Source of the DNA: Lyngbya sp. CCAP 1446/10
GTDB taxonomy: Bacteria > Cyanobacteriota > Cyanobacteriia > Cyanobacteriales > Microcoleaceae
NCBI RefSeq assembly: GCF_026130175.1
Contig: NZ_JAIGNI010000004.1
Coordinates: forward strand, 62,001-126,000
Length of the DNA stretch: 64,000 bases
Reading direction: 5' to 3'
The notes below the pieces were generated by a model, which was given only the letters and a program-made list of their open reading frames with translations, was not told the DNA's origin and did not search any database. Each line of letters opens with the position of its first letter. Position 1 is the first letter of the stretch. Below are positions 17,570 through 26,137 of the stretch, in pieces. The position numbers were made by a program, and so were the translations under genes.

Positions 17570-19006
17570 CTACTCAATTAAATTCATCGGCAAAGACACT
17601 GTAAATGCAGTATTACCGAGCACCGACTCCACATCAATTTTACCCTGATGTTTTCCAATTATTTTTTTGACAATATCCAATCCTAATCCGCTGCCTTCTC
17701 CCGCTGGTTTCGTAGTAAAAAATGGTTCAAAAATTTTCGGCAAAATCTCCGGTGAAATTCCATTTCCGGTGTCGGTAATTTTTACAACAACGTTGGTATC
17801 TTGCTGAAAGGCGTCAATTGTTAAAGTTCCTTGATTGTCCATCGCTTGTAAGGCATTATGAATTAAATTTGTCCAAACTTGATTGAGTTCGTCGGGATAA
17901 CACAGTACCGCAGGCAATGGATCTTGATAGTTTCTGACGATTTCCACACCCTGCTTTAGCTGGTTCTGATAAAGAGTTAATACAGTTTCAATTCCCTCAG
18001 TAATATTCACCTCTATTTTTTCGCCATTTACATCGTAACGCGCATAACTCTTCAGGGCAAAGACGACTTTTGCAGCGCGTTCTGTAGCGGTAGCGATGGT
18101 TCGGGCACTTCTCTGAATGCTAGCAAAATCGTAGGCGGTTTTGATAATATTTTCGCTATCAGGGTCTTTGAGCAACGGCAAAAATTCTTGCAGGTTTCCC
18201 TGCAATCCGATATTTACTAAAATGCTAGCAAGGCTGTCAGCATTATCAATCCCTGCCGAATCTAGTTCCTGCTTCACGCCTCTTTTAAATTCCCGTTTTT
18301 CTCGCGTAGATAAAGAGTGATTTTGTTGGCGGGAACTGTACATTAAACTCAAGAAATCCTTCTGGCGTTCGGCTGACAATTCTTTAAAAAAAACTGGCAA
18401 ACTTTCGATATTGTTATCCAAAAAGCTGGTAATATTGCCAATAGACGATCGAATCGCCCCCAGTGGCGTATTGATTTCGTGAGCAATGCCTGCAATCAGT
18501 TGCCCTAATGCAGCCATTTTTTCTGATTGAACTAATTGCTCCTGAGTTGCTTGCAATTGCTCTAAAGTGACTGTCAGTTCATCGTTTTTATGTCTAAGTT
18601 TTTTTTGCAATTGGCACATGGCTAAATGCGTTTCTACCCTCACTAGAACCTCTTCCACCTGAAAGGGTTTGGTAATATAATCTACTCCGCCGACAGCAAA
18701 GGCTTTGACTTTATCTAGTACGTCATTTATCGCGCTAATAAAAATCACCGGAATGTCGCGAGTGCGTTCATCAGCTTTGATTTTTTCGCAAACTTCATAC
18801 CCATTCATTTCGGGCATCATAATATCCAGCAAAATTAAATCGGGCGGCATACCTTTTGCTGCCGAAAGCGCTAACTCGCCGCTAGGTACGGGGCGGACTT
18901 TGTAGCCCTTGCCATTCAAAATTCCGGCTAGCAGTCGCAAATTAGCTGGGGTGTCGTCAACTACTAAAATATTACCGCGATCTGTGCTAGGAATGTCGTT
19001 ATTCAT
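17570..19006 (-). CDS. Receiver-histidine kinase hybrid
   Basis: A 478-residue cytosolic protein. A receiver is at 1-130 (ILVVDDTPANLRLL, Asp61 in LLDIMMPEMNG), a coiled-coil linker follows (KNDELTVTLEQLQATQEQL), then a HisKA box with His176 (GIAHEINTPLGAI), a helical insertion of about 130 residues and an HATPase domain (DTGNGISPEILPKIFEPFF, GSGLGLDI). The kinase core is of the type with a long insert between HisKA and HATPase. It overlaps the upstream Cache kinase gene by eight bases, so the two are one operon and likely one relay. Confidence 0.92.
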   Translation of the reverse strand: MNNDIPSTDRGNILVVDDTPANLRLLAGILNGKGYKVRPVPSGELALSAAKGMPPDLILLDIMMPEMNGYEVCEKIKADERTRDIPVIFISAINDVLDKVKAFAVGGVDYITKPFQVEEVLVRVETHLAMCQLQKKLRHKNDELTVTLEQLQATQEQLVQSEKMAALGQLIAGIAHEINTPLGAIRSSIGNITSFLDNNIESLPVFFKELSAERQKDFLSLMYSSRQQNHSLSTREKREFKRGVKQELDSAGIDNADSLASILVNIGLQGNLQEFLPLLKDPDSENIIKTAYDFASIQRSARTIATATERAAKVVFALKSYARYDVNGEKIEVNITEGIETVLTLYQNQLKQGVEIVRNYQDPLPAVLCYPDELNQVWTNLIHNALQAMDNQGTLTIDAFQQDTNVVVKITDTGNGISPEILPKIFEPFFTTKPAGEGSGLGLDIVKKIIGKHQGKIDVESVLGNTAFTVSLPMNLIE

Positions 19007-21866
19007 GTGATGTTGCTTGAGAGATTAACTTTAAAACTTTGTCGTACTCGAAATTTTCTATACAATTGGCGATCGCAGCAGCCGTTACTGTATCCTTTAA
19101 TCTAATTTGGTCGATCGCACTTTCAATCAAATCCATATCTGCATTTAGGATTGCCAGCTTTAACTCCCCTAGCAGCGACTCAGGCAATTTCACGAAGTCA
19201 GTCGCAGTCATTTCGCGATCGCGCTCTTTGATTACCGATAAGTTAGCTTGACCCGGATCTTCATAAATATAGCGCACTCCGATATGTTTGTGCATAGCAT
19301 CGAAAATATCCGCTTCCCGGAAAGGTTTCCGCATAAAAGCATCGCAACCAGCCGACAAAATAACTGCTCTTTCTTCCTCCAAAACGCTCGCAGTCAGCGC
19401 AATAATCGCGGTAGCTTGACCTTTAATCGTGCCTTTAATGTGTTTTGTTGCTTCGTAGCCGTCCATCACGGGCATTCTCATGTCCATCCAAATTAAATGC
19501 GGTGCCCAACTGTCCCAAATGTCAATAGCTTCTTGACCGTTAGTAGCTTCTTTCAGTTCAAAGCCCAGAGGATTGAGAAGTTTTATTAACAGTTGGCGGT
19601 TGAGCGGTTTATCGTCTACTATCAAAATTCGATAGGGGTGTTGATTTGGTTCTAAGCCAATCACATTGCGAATCAGTTTTGGGACTTCAATATCAGCCAC
19701 ATCGACTGCAACAACTTGAATGTCAAATTTAAAATTAGTCCCCTTACCGACAGCAGAACTGACGCTCACTTCGCCCCCCATTAATTCCACAAACTTGCGG
19801 CTAATTGGCAATCCCAAACCTGTACCTTCTTGCGAATCTTTGCCTGTCTGGGTTTGCACGAAAGCTTCAAAAAGATTGTCTAATTCATTGGCAGAAATAC
19901 CAGGCCCAGTATCTTCGACTTCAAAATGGAGGAAGAAGGAATAGGCAGAAGCTGAATGGTCATTGTGGGCTGCATAACTCGCATTTTCTGAATGACTTAA
20001 ATGGGATGTTTTAACACCATTAATTGCTATTTTTTCTGTATTTTTATAGTCTTTTGATGTATTTTTTTTTGCTGATTCTTCTTGCTGAATTAGACCGTCT
20101 AACTGCTTGCTGACTCTGACAATGACACCGCCATTTTTTGTAAATTTAAGAGCATTATTGAGGAGATTAATCAATATTTGTCGTAACTTCAACTCGTCAG
20201 TTTCTATGTATTGTGGCACGTCTGGACTGTGGTCAAAAACTAACTGCAAGTGCTTGTCATCTGCCTTAAGTTGAAACATATCGTCTAAGTCATTGAGCAG
20301 GCGATAGAGGTCGATTTTTTTGGGATTGAGAGTGGTACGCCCCGATTCAATTTTAGATAAATCGAGCACGTTATTAATCAGGGTGAGCAGGTGTTCTCCG
20401 CTGCTGTTAATTATGCTAATATTTTCTTGATGTTCTGGGGATAGAGTTTGGCTGCGAGTCATCAGTTGGGAAAAGCCGAGAATTGCATTCAGGGGCGATC
20501 GCAATTCGTGACTCATATTGGCTAGAAACGTACTTTTAGCTTGATTTGCTACTTCGGCTTTGTCCTTAGCTACAGCCAATTCGGCAGTCCGCTCTCGCAC
20601 TCGCTGTTCTAAAGTTTCAAAAGATTGTTGCAGTTGTTGAGCCATGCTGTTAAATGACTTGGCTAATTCCCCCAATTCGTCGGAGCGTTGACTTTCTACT
20701 GTGGTGTCCCATTCACCTTTAGCGATATTTTTTGCTGCTGTATTTAAGCGCAAAATAGGATTTGTTACCCAGCGAGAAGTTTGAATGCCAATAGAGACAG
20801 CTACTACTAAAGCTGCGAAACACAGCCAAATCGTCGTGCGGGTATTGCCATCGATTTCTTGGGTAAAATCTGCTTCGGGAACAACTACTACAATTAGCCA
20901 GTCTAAACCTTTGCCATCTTGGAACGGCAGGACTTTTAAAAATTGTCGTTTGCCATCTATTTCAAAGTTTAATAACTCCGCTTTTTCAAGTTTGTTGAAT
21001 TCCCTAAAATGTGCAGTCAAGTATTTACCTGTTGCTTGAGTAAAAGGGTTGCTGCTTTCTTCGACTTTAAATAATTGTTTTTCATTGCCACGAGTGCGAA
21101 ACGGTTTTTCGGGGGTGGAAGTTGCTAATAAAGTGCCTTGGCGATCGATAATAAATGTTTGACCGGATTTGCCAACTTTGAGACTGTTGAGAAATCTTCC
21201 AATATAGTCGAGACGTAAGGCAGCAATTAATACTCCTTCTAGCTGATTTTTGTCGCTGTATACAGGTTGGATAGCGCTGATAATTAATGTCGGTTCTAGG
21301 AAGGAAACATAAGCCGAACTCCAAGTGGGTTTGCCTGCTTTTACGGCAGCTTTGTAGGAAGGATGTTGCCGATTGTCAACAGCCTTGACAACTGTTGCTA
21401 CGGTAGTGCGATCGCCTCGCTCGTTCGTATGGTAAGAATAAAAATTGAATCCGGTAGATTTCTCTATCACATTCATGGTTCGGGAACCGTTAGACAGTTG
21501 TTCTCCTGATCTATAATCTCCTTTCTTGTTGCCAACAGCCGTAAAATTTATATAAGGATATAATTGTACTTGTCGCCAAAGATATTTCTCCCAATCTGAT
21601 AAATTTTCCATTTTTAACAAGCCCAGTTTGACAGTATCGAGCTTGCTTTGATTGATTTGATGGGGAGTGTTCAGGTAAAGTTGCAGGTTTTGCTCGACAC
21701 GCAAACTTACTTCGCTCATTAACTGACTGGCAAGGTTATTAACTGCTTTTTGTCCGTTTCTAAAAGACAAATATCCTACCAGTCCCACTGCTCCCACGAT
21801 TTGCAGTACAAATGGAACTATGAGAACTGTTCGCAGCGGTAATTTATCTAAAATTTTAGAGACCAT
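18999..21866 (-). CDS. Cache-domain membrane hybrid histidine kinase
   Basis: A 955-residue sensor. One membrane helix at about 13-33, an extracytoplasmic double-Cache region to about 340 (with FIIDRQGTLLATSTPE), a second helix at about 345-365, HAMP (about 367-420), coiled coil, HisKA with His453 (NMSHELRSPLNAI), HATPase (DTGPGIS, GTGLGLPI) and a C-terminal receiver (ILIVDDKPLNRQLL, acceptor in IWMDMRMPVMDG, about residue 796). A final stretch after the receiver may be a partial phosphotransfer-like helix bundle. Cache domains bind small organic ligands; the ligand is unknown. It is the first gene of the minus-strand unit that ends in the cyclase. Confidence 0.93.
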   Translation of the reverse strand: MVSKILDKLPLRTVLIVPFVLQIVGAVGLVGYLSFRNGQKAVNNLASQLMSEVSLRVEQNLQLYLNTPHQINQSKLDTVKLGLLKMENLSDWEKYLWRQVQLYPYINFTAVGNKKGDYRSGEQLSNGSRTMNVIEKSTGFNFYSYHTNERGDRTTVATVVKAVDNRQHPSYKAAVKAGKPTWSSAYVSFLEPTLIISAIQPVYSDKNQLEGVLIAALRLDYIGRFLNSLKVGKSGQTFIIDRQGTLLATSTPEKPFRTRGNEKQLFKVEESSNPFTQATGKYLTAHFREFNKLEKAELLNFEIDGKRQFLKVLPFQDGKGLDWLIVVVVPEADFTQEIDGNTRTTIWLCFAALVVAVSIGIQTSRWVTNPILRLNTAAKNIAKGEWDTTVESQRSDELGELAKSFNSMAQQLQQSFETLEQRVRERTAELAVAKDKAEVANQAKSTFLANMSHELRSPLNAILGFSQLMTRSQTLSPEHQENISIINSSGEHLLTLINNVLDLSKIESGRTTLNPKKIDLYRLLNDLDDMFQLKADDKHLQLVFDHSPDVPQYIETDELKLRQILINLLNNALKFTKNGGVIVRVSKQLDGLIQQEESAKKNTSKDYKNTEKIAINGVKTSHLSHSENASYAAHNDHSASAYSFFLHFEVEDTGPGISANELDNLFEAFVQTQTGKDSQEGTGLGLPISRKFVELMGGEVSVSSAVGKGTNFKFDIQVVAVDVADIEVPKLIRNVIGLEPNQHPYRILIVDDKPLNRQLLIKLLNPLGFELKEATNGQEAIDIWDSWAPHLIWMDMRMPVMDGYEATKHIKGTIKGQATAIIALTASVLEEERAVILSAGCDAFMRKPFREADIFDAMHKHIGVRYIYEDPGQANLSVIKERDREMTATDFVKLPESLLGELKLAILNADMDLIESAIDQIRLKDTVTAAAIANCIENFEYDKVLKLISQATSHE

Positions 21867-22238
21867 AAGATTTACAGGTTTAGTGAACTTAGTTTAAAGC
21901 CGTCTTTGCAGAGCTTGTCTTAACAGCAGCAGCATTTATAGCCGGCTAGCTAGAGGGCATTGATGCGGGTCAACTTAGCGACTGTAGATGCTTAACGCCG
22001 ATCGACTGTGAGCCTAATTTTGCTATGTTAAAGTCTATTATTTTACCCATTGTCGTATTATTTGGAAAATTTACGTAAAATTGACCGTCTGTGGCTGTGA
22101 GAACTGCCTGATGCAGGCTGGAAGCGCGATTTGCACCCCATCAGCCCAGTGGTTTGGAGACAGGCGATCGAATTTGCTCGATCCACTAGCCATTTTCCGC
22201 AAGACGTGTTATAGTCGGACTATACTCGCAAAAGTCGA
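21867..22238. other. Gap between the Cache kinase and tRNA-Arg
   Basis: No gene is seen in these 372 bases. TATAGTCGGACTATA (22210-22224) is a small perfect palindrome, and TATACT at 22221-22226 sits 12 bases before the tRNA, a plausible -10 element for it. Confidence 0.4.
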
Positions 22239-22311
22239 GGGCACGTAGCTCAGTGGATAGAGCATCAGGTTCCGGTCCTGAGGGTCGGGGGTTCGAGTCC
22301 CTCCGTGCTCA
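22239..22311 (+). tRNA. tRNA-Arg (anticodon CCG)
   Basis: The cloverleaf is complete. The acceptor stem GGGCACG/CGTGCTC has one G-U pair. A D-arm GCTCAGTGGATAGAGC is present. The anticodon stem TCAGG/CCTGA frames loop TTCCGGT with anticodon CCG at 22272-22274. The T-loop is GGTTCGAGTCC. The discriminator base is A, and CCA is not encoded. It reads CGG codons. Confidence 0.96.
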
Positions 22312-22322
22312 TTTAAGTGAAT

Positions 22323-22356
22323 AAAAAGATCGATCGCGAACGATCGATCTTTTTTT
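22323..22356 (+). terminator. Terminator of tRNA-Arg
   Basis: AAAAAGATCGATCG, loop CGAA and CGATCGATCTTTTT form a perfect 14-base-pair hairpin that ends in a T run, 12 bases after the tRNA. It can also act for kaiC on the opposite strand because the flanks are A-rich on one side and T-rich on the other. Confidence 0.88.
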
Positions 22357-22445
22357 ATGACCAATGGTTAAGAAGTGATGGCTGTTTGGGCGAACTCACA
22401 CCACAGCGGTGCGCGCCGCGCCACCTACAAGCATACTGTTCACTA

Positions 22446-24023
22446 TTAAATATCGTCATCGTTTTGACCTTGCACACCCTGAAGAATCCGCGATAACTCA
22501 CTCTTCTCATTAACCGTAATCCGAGTCGGAGAACCGCTGATAATCCGTTCGTAACCGCGGAACGAATCTTTAATTTGCGGGCCATTTTCAGTAATTGTGT
22601 ATTCCCGAATCCCTTTGTCGTGCCACGAACCGCGCATCTTAAACACATTAAGTGCCCGCGACATTTCCCCGCGAATTTCTACATACTGCAACATGATAAT
22701 CGTGTCAGTAATCGTAGAAATATGGGAGTCCGTAATCGAATTAGAACCCATAAACTGGTCGCTGGTATTCGTGAAAAAGCCAGTAATTTCTTCCTGCTTT
22801 GCAAAACCAGTCACCCCAATCACAAATTGCCGGAAAGCATTATTGCTGACACCTCTAGCTAAAGCCGAAAGTGAGTCTATGGCAATTCGAGAAGGTTTGA
22901 ATTCAGCAATTTCTGATTTAATCATCTGCAAATGGTCTTCCAAACCCGCAGATTCTGGGTAAGTGCATAGCAGTTTCAGCAGTCCTTTTTGTTCCATTTC
23001 CTCAAAATCAATGCCCCAAGAATAAGCATTGCGGAACAACTGAGCTCGCGACTCTTCATAGGCAAACAGCAGCGCCCGATTTCCGTTCATACAAGCATTC
23101 TGCAAAAACTTACTTACCAACAGCGTTTTGCCGGTTCCCGTCGCACCCGTAGCCAAAATAATCGAGTCTTTAAAAAACCCGCCGCCGCACATCTCGTCGA
23201 GAATTTTATCGCCGGAAGAAACCCGCACGTTAGAAGACTTTTGAGTTAATCGCATCGCCCCCAGTGGAAAAATATTAATACCGTCATTAGTCATCGTAAA
23301 AGGATATTCGCCCTTCATGTGAGTTGTACCGCGCAACTTCAAAATTTCGATGGTGCGGCGGCGGCGTTCTCCTTCCAATACGTTGCGAACAATTACCACA
23401 TTATCCGATACAAATTCTTCCACTCCAAACCGCGCCACCGGGCCGTATTCTTCCACCCTTTCGGTAGTCATAACTGTAGTTGCGCCTACTTGTTTGAGGC
23501 GCGCCACTAAGCGAAAAATTTCTCGGCGCACTACAGAGGCAGCTTCGTACTGCTGAAATACGGCTGTCACTGAATCTATAGAAACGCGCTTGGCTTTGTA
23601 CTTGCGAATGGCGTACTGAATTCGCTCGATTAAGGCAGATAAATCAAAATTTCCGACGATATCTTGACCTTCGGGATCGGGTGAAGCGTCCAAAATAAAT
23701 AGCTTACCTTCGTCTATTAACCGTGCCAAATCCCAACCGAAACTGCAAGCATTTTTAATAATATCTGTGGGAGATTCTTCAAAAGTTACGAACACTCCAG
23801 GTTCGTCAAAATGGGTGATTCCGTTATAGATGAATTGTACGGCAAATAAAGTTTTTCCCGTTCCTGATGTGCCGCTGACTAGAGTGGTTCTGCCAATGGG
23901 CATTCCGCCGTGACTGATGTCATCGAAACCCTCAATCATCGTGCGAATTTTTTCAACTCCTGCCGTTACAAATCCTTCTGGTTGCAGCGTTTGACTACTT
24001 TCATTCATTTCGATTTTTGTCAA
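22446..24023 (-). CDS. kaiC: Circadian clock ATPase/autokinase KaiC
   Basis: Core oscillator protein: a double RecA-like hexamer whose CI half hydrolyses ATP slowly and whose CII half autophosphorylates over the day. The 525 residues carry two Walker A motifs (GTSGTGKT in CI, GATGTGKT in CII), the CI catalytic pair in TFEESP, the CII pair in AYEESRAQL, and the phosphorylation site SHISTITD with Ser436/Thr437, equivalent to Ser431/Thr432 of Synechococcus. The C-terminal tail (ISGSPTRITVNEKSELSRI) is the KaiA-binding segment. It lies 129 bases downstream of kaiB in the usual kaiBC order. Confidence 0.98.
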   Translation of the reverse strand: MTKIEMNESSQTLQPEGFVTAGVEKIRTMIEGFDDISHGGMPIGRTTLVSGTSGTGKTLFAVQFIYNGITHFDEPGVFVTFEESPTDIIKNACSFGWDLARLIDEGKLFILDASPDPEGQDIVGNFDLSALIERIQYAIRKYKAKRVSIDSVTAVFQQYEAASVVRREIFRLVARLKQVGATTVMTTERVEEYGPVARFGVEEFVSDNVVIVRNVLEGERRRRTIEILKLRGTTHMKGEYPFTMTNDGINIFPLGAMRLTQKSSNVRVSSGDKILDEMCGGGFFKDSIILATGATGTGKTLLVSKFLQNACMNGNRALLFAYEESRAQLFRNAYSWGIDFEEMEQKGLLKLLCTYPESAGLEDHLQMIKSEIAEFKPSRIAIDSLSALARGVSNNAFRQFVIGVTGFAKQEEITGFFTNTSDQFMGSNSITDSHISTITDTIIMLQYVEIRGEMSRALNVFKMRGSWHDKGIREYTITENGPQIKDSFRGYERIISGSPTRITVNEKSELSRILQGVQGQNDDDI

Positions 24024-24152
24024 TTTTCAGTATTATTTCGTTGTTACTCATTAACCGCAGCTCATGAGTCTTTGTACTCAATTTTTAGTTTGGGCTGTTG
24101 CTCGATAACTAATGACTGCGGACTGCGGACTAATGACTGTCACCTGATTGTC

Positions 24153-24467
24153 TTATGAATTCAGGTCTTCTTCGCGGAGTTCTTCATAGAGCAAATCTAA
24201 TCCTATCAGAACTTTCTCGCGATCGGACAAATCGCCAATAATTTTTCGCACCGGCGGTGGCAGGATTTTCGCTAGAGTCGGGGTTGCCAAAATTTTGTCC
24301 TCTTCTGCTAGCTGAGGATTTTTGAGAACGTCGATGACTTTCAGCGCGTAGACTCCTTGAAATTCTTGTTCTAGGATGTCTTTTAGGGTTTTCAAAGCTC
24401 GTACTGAGTTGGGAGTATTCCCGGCAACGTACAGCTTGAGAATGTAGGTTTTCTTCAGAGGACTCAT
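24153..24467 (-). CDS. kaiB: Circadian clock protein KaiB
   Basis: A 104-residue thioredoxin-like, fold-switching protein that binds phosphorylated KaiC and sequesters KaiA. The typical segments are [36 protein letters not shown], and [20 protein letters not shown]. The acidic C-terminal tail is short. It precedes kaiC on the same strand; the 129-base gap contains a GACTGCG direct repeat. Confidence 0.98.
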   Translation of the reverse strand: MSPLKKTYILKLYVAGNTPNSVRALKTLKDILEQEFQGVYALKVIDVLKNPQLAEEDKILATPTLAKILPPPVRKIIGDLSDREKVLIGLDLLYEELREEDLNS

Positions 24468-24611
24468 GAACTTTTTATAATGTTGAGTATTAGTTGTCAG
24501 ATATTAGTTGTAGTTGTTATTTGTCTTAAATCCGCTGTTCTTTGTTATTTTATAATAATTTCAGCATCACGATCGCGCTGCCGGCTCTCTTCTCCTTTCT
24601 TATTTGTTAAA

Positions 24612-24660
24612 TTCTTCCTTCTTCCTTCTTCCTTCTTCCTTCTTCCTTCTTCCTTCTTCC
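24612..24660. repeat. Heptamer tandem repeat (TTCCTTC) in the kaiA-kaiB gap
   Basis: About seven TTCCTTC units. Together with the 90-base repeat that follows, it occupies much of the 329 bases in which the kaiBC promoter should lie. Confidence 0.8.
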
Positions 24661-24666
24661 AGAAAG

Positions 24667-24758
24667 AATTGGTTTAAAGCCGGAACCCTTGTAGGGAGAA
24701 ATTAAAATCAGACTATTCATTACTCCAATCCTGGGACTTCCAGGTAGAGGTCGCCCTC
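24667..24758. repeat. Dispersed 90-base repeat, copy 2 (inverted)
   Basis: Reverse-complement match of 11233-11322, here starting AATTGGTTTAAAGCCGGAAC. It is followed by a TTTCAAC heptamer tract (24787-24815) that runs up to the kaiA stop. Confidence 0.8.
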
Positions 24759-24796
24759 ATCCCTTCGACTGCGCTCTTCGAGCAAGCTGTCAACTT

Positions 24797-25744
24797 TCAA
24801 CTTTCAACTTTCAACTGAACTTGAGATGGCTCTTTCGGAATGGATCGCCTATACATCTCGCACAGGTGAGCGATCGCGTCAATGAGAGTCAATCGGTAAT
24901 CCAGCAATATTTCCTCGCTGCGCCCTTCTAATTTTAGCTGTTTAGCAAATTCGTCCATCAATCCCATGTGAATTTCTACAACTTGAGTCACGGGAACGTC
25001 AGCAAAAAAAGCTAAATTCACAAATTCATCGATTTGATTGTTGACCGCAGTATCTTCAGAAAAATAATTCAAAACGATTTCGCGATAAATTGATTTGAGT
25101 TGCTCCAAAAACTTTTGCTTTTCTGGCCCAGACAGATTTCGCAAAAAAACCTGGGAATTTCTTTTATAATACACGCCTAAGTATCCTAATCGCTCCCGTA
25201 ATTTTTCCGCAAGCCGCCGCTGCTGTCGGCTGAGCAAACTTTGAGCAGTCAATTGGGCCGTGGCATCGATGCTTGCGGATTGGTCATTGACAGGAACCGG
25301 AGTTGAAAGTTTGAGAAATTGGGCGATCGCCCGATCGATACTTGCAGCTATTTCAGTCGATCGATCGATCGCCAGTTGCACCTCAGCCGGGTGATAAAAA
25401 AAAGCACAACTTTCGTCTTGACTCTTCTGGGATCTACTGGCTGCGGCCTCAAAACCATCCGAAGGTGGTGCTTCTAGCCTTCCATCTTCCCCGGGGTGGG
25501 GCGAAAAAATCACAGCAGGCAAAAAGAGCGATCGTGCTTGCAGCTTGCTCAGGAACTCGCGCAGATCTCCATCTACCTCAACAACCAAACAATCGACATG
25601 GTAATTGTGCTTCAGGAATCCCAAAAACTCCACCGGCGATTTAATGTGCGTTAAAGTATAACGTTCGCGCGTCAAAAGCTCGATCGCACAGCCTGCGATT
25701 TTCTCAGAATGGACAAAAATACCGATCGACAGTTGGGGAAGCAA
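24797..25744 (-). CDS. kaiA: Circadian clock protein KaiA
   Basis: Stimulates KaiC autophosphorylation. The C-terminal KaiC-binding four-helix domain is highly typical (ERLGYLGVYYKR, EIVLNYFSEDT, FVNLAFFADVPVTQVVEIHM, LDYRLTLIDAIAHLCEMYRRSIP). The N-terminal pseudo-receiver (about 1-165) lacks receiver catalysis. I place the start at TTG 25744 because MLPQLSIGIFVHSEK aligns with the known start of Synechococcus KaiA; no Shine-Dalgarno is close. At 315 residues it is longer than Synechococcus KaiA (284), partly from a low-complexity insert (GEDGRLEAPPSDG and following) in the pseudo-receiver. kaiA is separated from kaiBC by repeats and has its own promoter region. Confidence 0.96.
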   Translation of the reverse strand: MLPQLSIGIFVHSEKIAGCAIELLTRERYTLTHIKSPVEFLGFLKHNYHVDCLVVEVDGDLREFLSKLQARSLFLPAVIFSPHPGEDGRLEAPPSDGFEAAASRSQKSQDESCAFFYHPAEVQLAIDRSTEIAASIDRAIAQFLKLSTPVPVNDQSASIDATAQLTAQSLLSRQQRRLAEKLRERLGYLGVYYKRNSQVFLRNLSGPEKQKFLEQLKSIYREIVLNYFSEDTAVNNQIDEFVNLAFFADVPVTQVVEIHMGLMDEFAKQLKLEGRSEEILLDYRLTLIDAIAHLCEMYRRSIPKEPSQVQLKVES

Positions 25745-26137
25745 AGCTGTAGGTGAAACACCGGCATTTGCTGAAAGTGCTGGATCGCTCAGAGTTGATA
25801 TCTCCTTTACAAAACACTTAATATTTTAACAATTATTGCAACATTGATTTAACCAATCTTAACAGCAAAATTGGTAGCAACCTTTGATCGGAGGGATCAT
25901 CAAAGTTTAATCTCTCCGTGCCTCAATGATCCCTCAGCCTGATTTCTGCAATTAAGCTTAAGGCTTAAAATAAGTGATAGTCGCCTCAAATCAGTTGCAG
26001 GCATAGAATTCGCAGGCTTAAGTGCCGATCCCGTGCGAGATAGCGAACTGGTATAAAACAAATAAGATACAAAAATCGGCAGCTACATTGGGTATCAAAA
26101 ATATTACTGCTATTGATAGTAGACTCTCAGGTTTGTT
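25745..26137. other. Divergent promoter region kaiA / CBS-hybrid kinase
   Basis: This 393-base gap has no credible gene. AAAGGAGAT at 25802-25810 (minus-strand sense) would sit upstream of a kaiA frame extension that has no ATG, GTG or TTG in the proper place. GGAGGGATCATCAAAG and its near copy CAATGATCCCTC form a small inverted repeat around 25890-25935. Confidence 0.45.
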
